The position numbers and the translations under genes are program-made. Under the pieces are notes generated by a model, which worked only from the letters and a program-made list of their open reading frames with translations, made no database searches and was not told the origin of the DNA. From an uncultured Eubacteriales bacterium (GTDB lineage: Bacteria > Bacillota > Clostridia > Christensenellales > Christensenellaceae), in the NCBI GenBank assembly GCA_902782475.1, contig CACZNR010000119.1, positions 1-5,859 on the forward strand: a stretch of DNA of 5,859 bases, given 5' to 3'. Positions 5,755 through 5,859 of this stretch are shown here, one piece after another. Position 1 is the first letter of the stretch, and each line of letters begins with the position of its first letter.

Positions 5755-5859
5755 TTGACATCCTCCCACGAATAAAGTCATGGGATTCCTAAGAAATGAT
5801 GGTTTGTACAGCCGTGAGACTTACGTCTTTCAAACCCGAATGGGCCCTCCGTGCCATAC
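5755..5859 (-). mobile_element. Right end of an IS200/IS605-type (TnpB-bearing) element, continuing past the window
   Basis: On the minus strand TCCCATGA (5785-5778), loop CTTTAT and TCGTGGGA (5771-5764) form an 8-bp hairpin with one G-T pair. It is followed by GGATGTCAA. A subterminal hairpin of the CCCAnGACTTTAnTCGTGGGA type with a nearby TCAA is the characteristic right end of IS200/IS605 elements; in IS608 the right cleavage tetranucleotide is TCAA. On that model the element ends at 5755 and the flank starts with TATC (5754-5751). The hairpin pairs better on the minus strand, which fixes the element's orientation. These elements move as single-stranded DNA through a Y1 HUH transposase (TnpA), which is not visible here. 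It could also be a TnpB-only or decayed copy. Confidence 0.65.
5755..5859 (-). ncRNA. Probable TnpB omega RNA (reRNA) scaffold, 3' portion
   Basis: Upstream of the terminal hairpin the minus strand forms nested structure. GGTTTG (5836-5831) pairs with CAAACC (5806-5801), and inside it AGAC (5828-5825) pairs with GTCT (5820-5817) around a GTAA, GNRA-class tetraloop. A GGGCCC stretch lies further 5'. TnpB-associated omega RNAs arise from this part of the element, overlap the 3' end of tnpB and finish at the transposon right end. The adjoining host bases then act as the guide. Position, orientation and stems all fit, but a covariance-model match has not been made. Confidence 0.5.
5778..5859 (-). 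CDS. Possible C-terminal tail of TnpB (26 codons, partial)
   Basis: The minus frame ending at the TGA at 5780-5778 is open to the window edge and reads G-T-E-G-P-F-G-F-E-R-R-K-S-H-G-C near its start. In TnpB-bearing elements the nuclease gene ends inside the omega RNA region just before the right-end hairpin, as here. The catalytic DED and zinc-finger residues would lie outside the window. A second minus frame is open to a TAG at 5791-5789, so the true reading frame at this end is not certain. Confidence 0.35.
   Translation of the reverse strand, partial: YGTEGPFGFERRKSHGCTNHHFLGIP

Noticed and set aside
5616..5859. In-frame TGA at 5780-5778 in an otherwise open minus frame, considered as a selenocysteine codon. 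A small downstream stem (TATCA/TGATA with a GG-starting loop) loosely fits a bacterial SECIS.
   Set aside because: The bases around the TGA form the right-end hairpin of an IS200/IS605-type element followed by TCAA. The two open stretches are better explained as the end of the element and a truncated host gene that happen to share a frame.

Overview
The window looks like an accessory catabolic locus from an anaerobic low-to-mid-GC Bacillota, most likely a Clostridia member. I infer this from strong AGGAGG-type ribosome binding sites, sigma-A-like promoters, AT-rich intergenic DNA with an intrinsic terminator, and Clostridia-style gene families. It is a set of leftward (minus-strand) catabolic genes, a divergent rightward regulator, and the end of a mobile element at the right edge.

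Layout, left to right. (1) 1-401, minus: N-terminal 133 residues of a tannase/feruloyl-esterase-family hydrolase that runs off the left edge. It has its own promoter (468-496). (2) 542-573: intrinsic terminator ending the next leftward operon. (3) 623-3861, minus: a tight four-gene operon. In transcription order it encodes a 406-aa protein of unknown function with a V4R-like cysteine motif, a GcvT-family (folate-dependent methyl/aminomethyl transfer) protein, a short-chain dehydrogenase, and a 70-aa helical protein resembling DUF1858. Gene gaps are 12, 9 and 32 nt, and two ribosome binding sites overlap the preceding stop codon. (4) 3862-4117: a 256-bp divergent regulatory region with three CCAT...ATGG dyads, two of which are near-identical 16-mers. 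(5) 4118-5611, plus: a 497-aa PucR/CdaR-type regulator. (6) 5616-5754, minus: the 3' remnant of an unidentified gene. (7) 5755-5859: the right end of an IS200/IS605-type element, with a terminal hairpin, a TCAA end and a structured RNA resembling a TnpB omega RNA.

Working model (inference): the regulator senses a small molecule and controls the divergent operon, and perhaps the esterase gene. A tannase-like esterase would release an acid or alcohol from an ester, the GcvT-like protein would move a C1 group to tetrahydrofolate, and the SDR would do a carbonyl/hydroxyl redox step. Plant phenolic esters with methoxy groups are one plausible substrate class, but nothing in the sequence fixes the substrate. 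The 406-aa protein is the least explained part and the best candidate for new biology.
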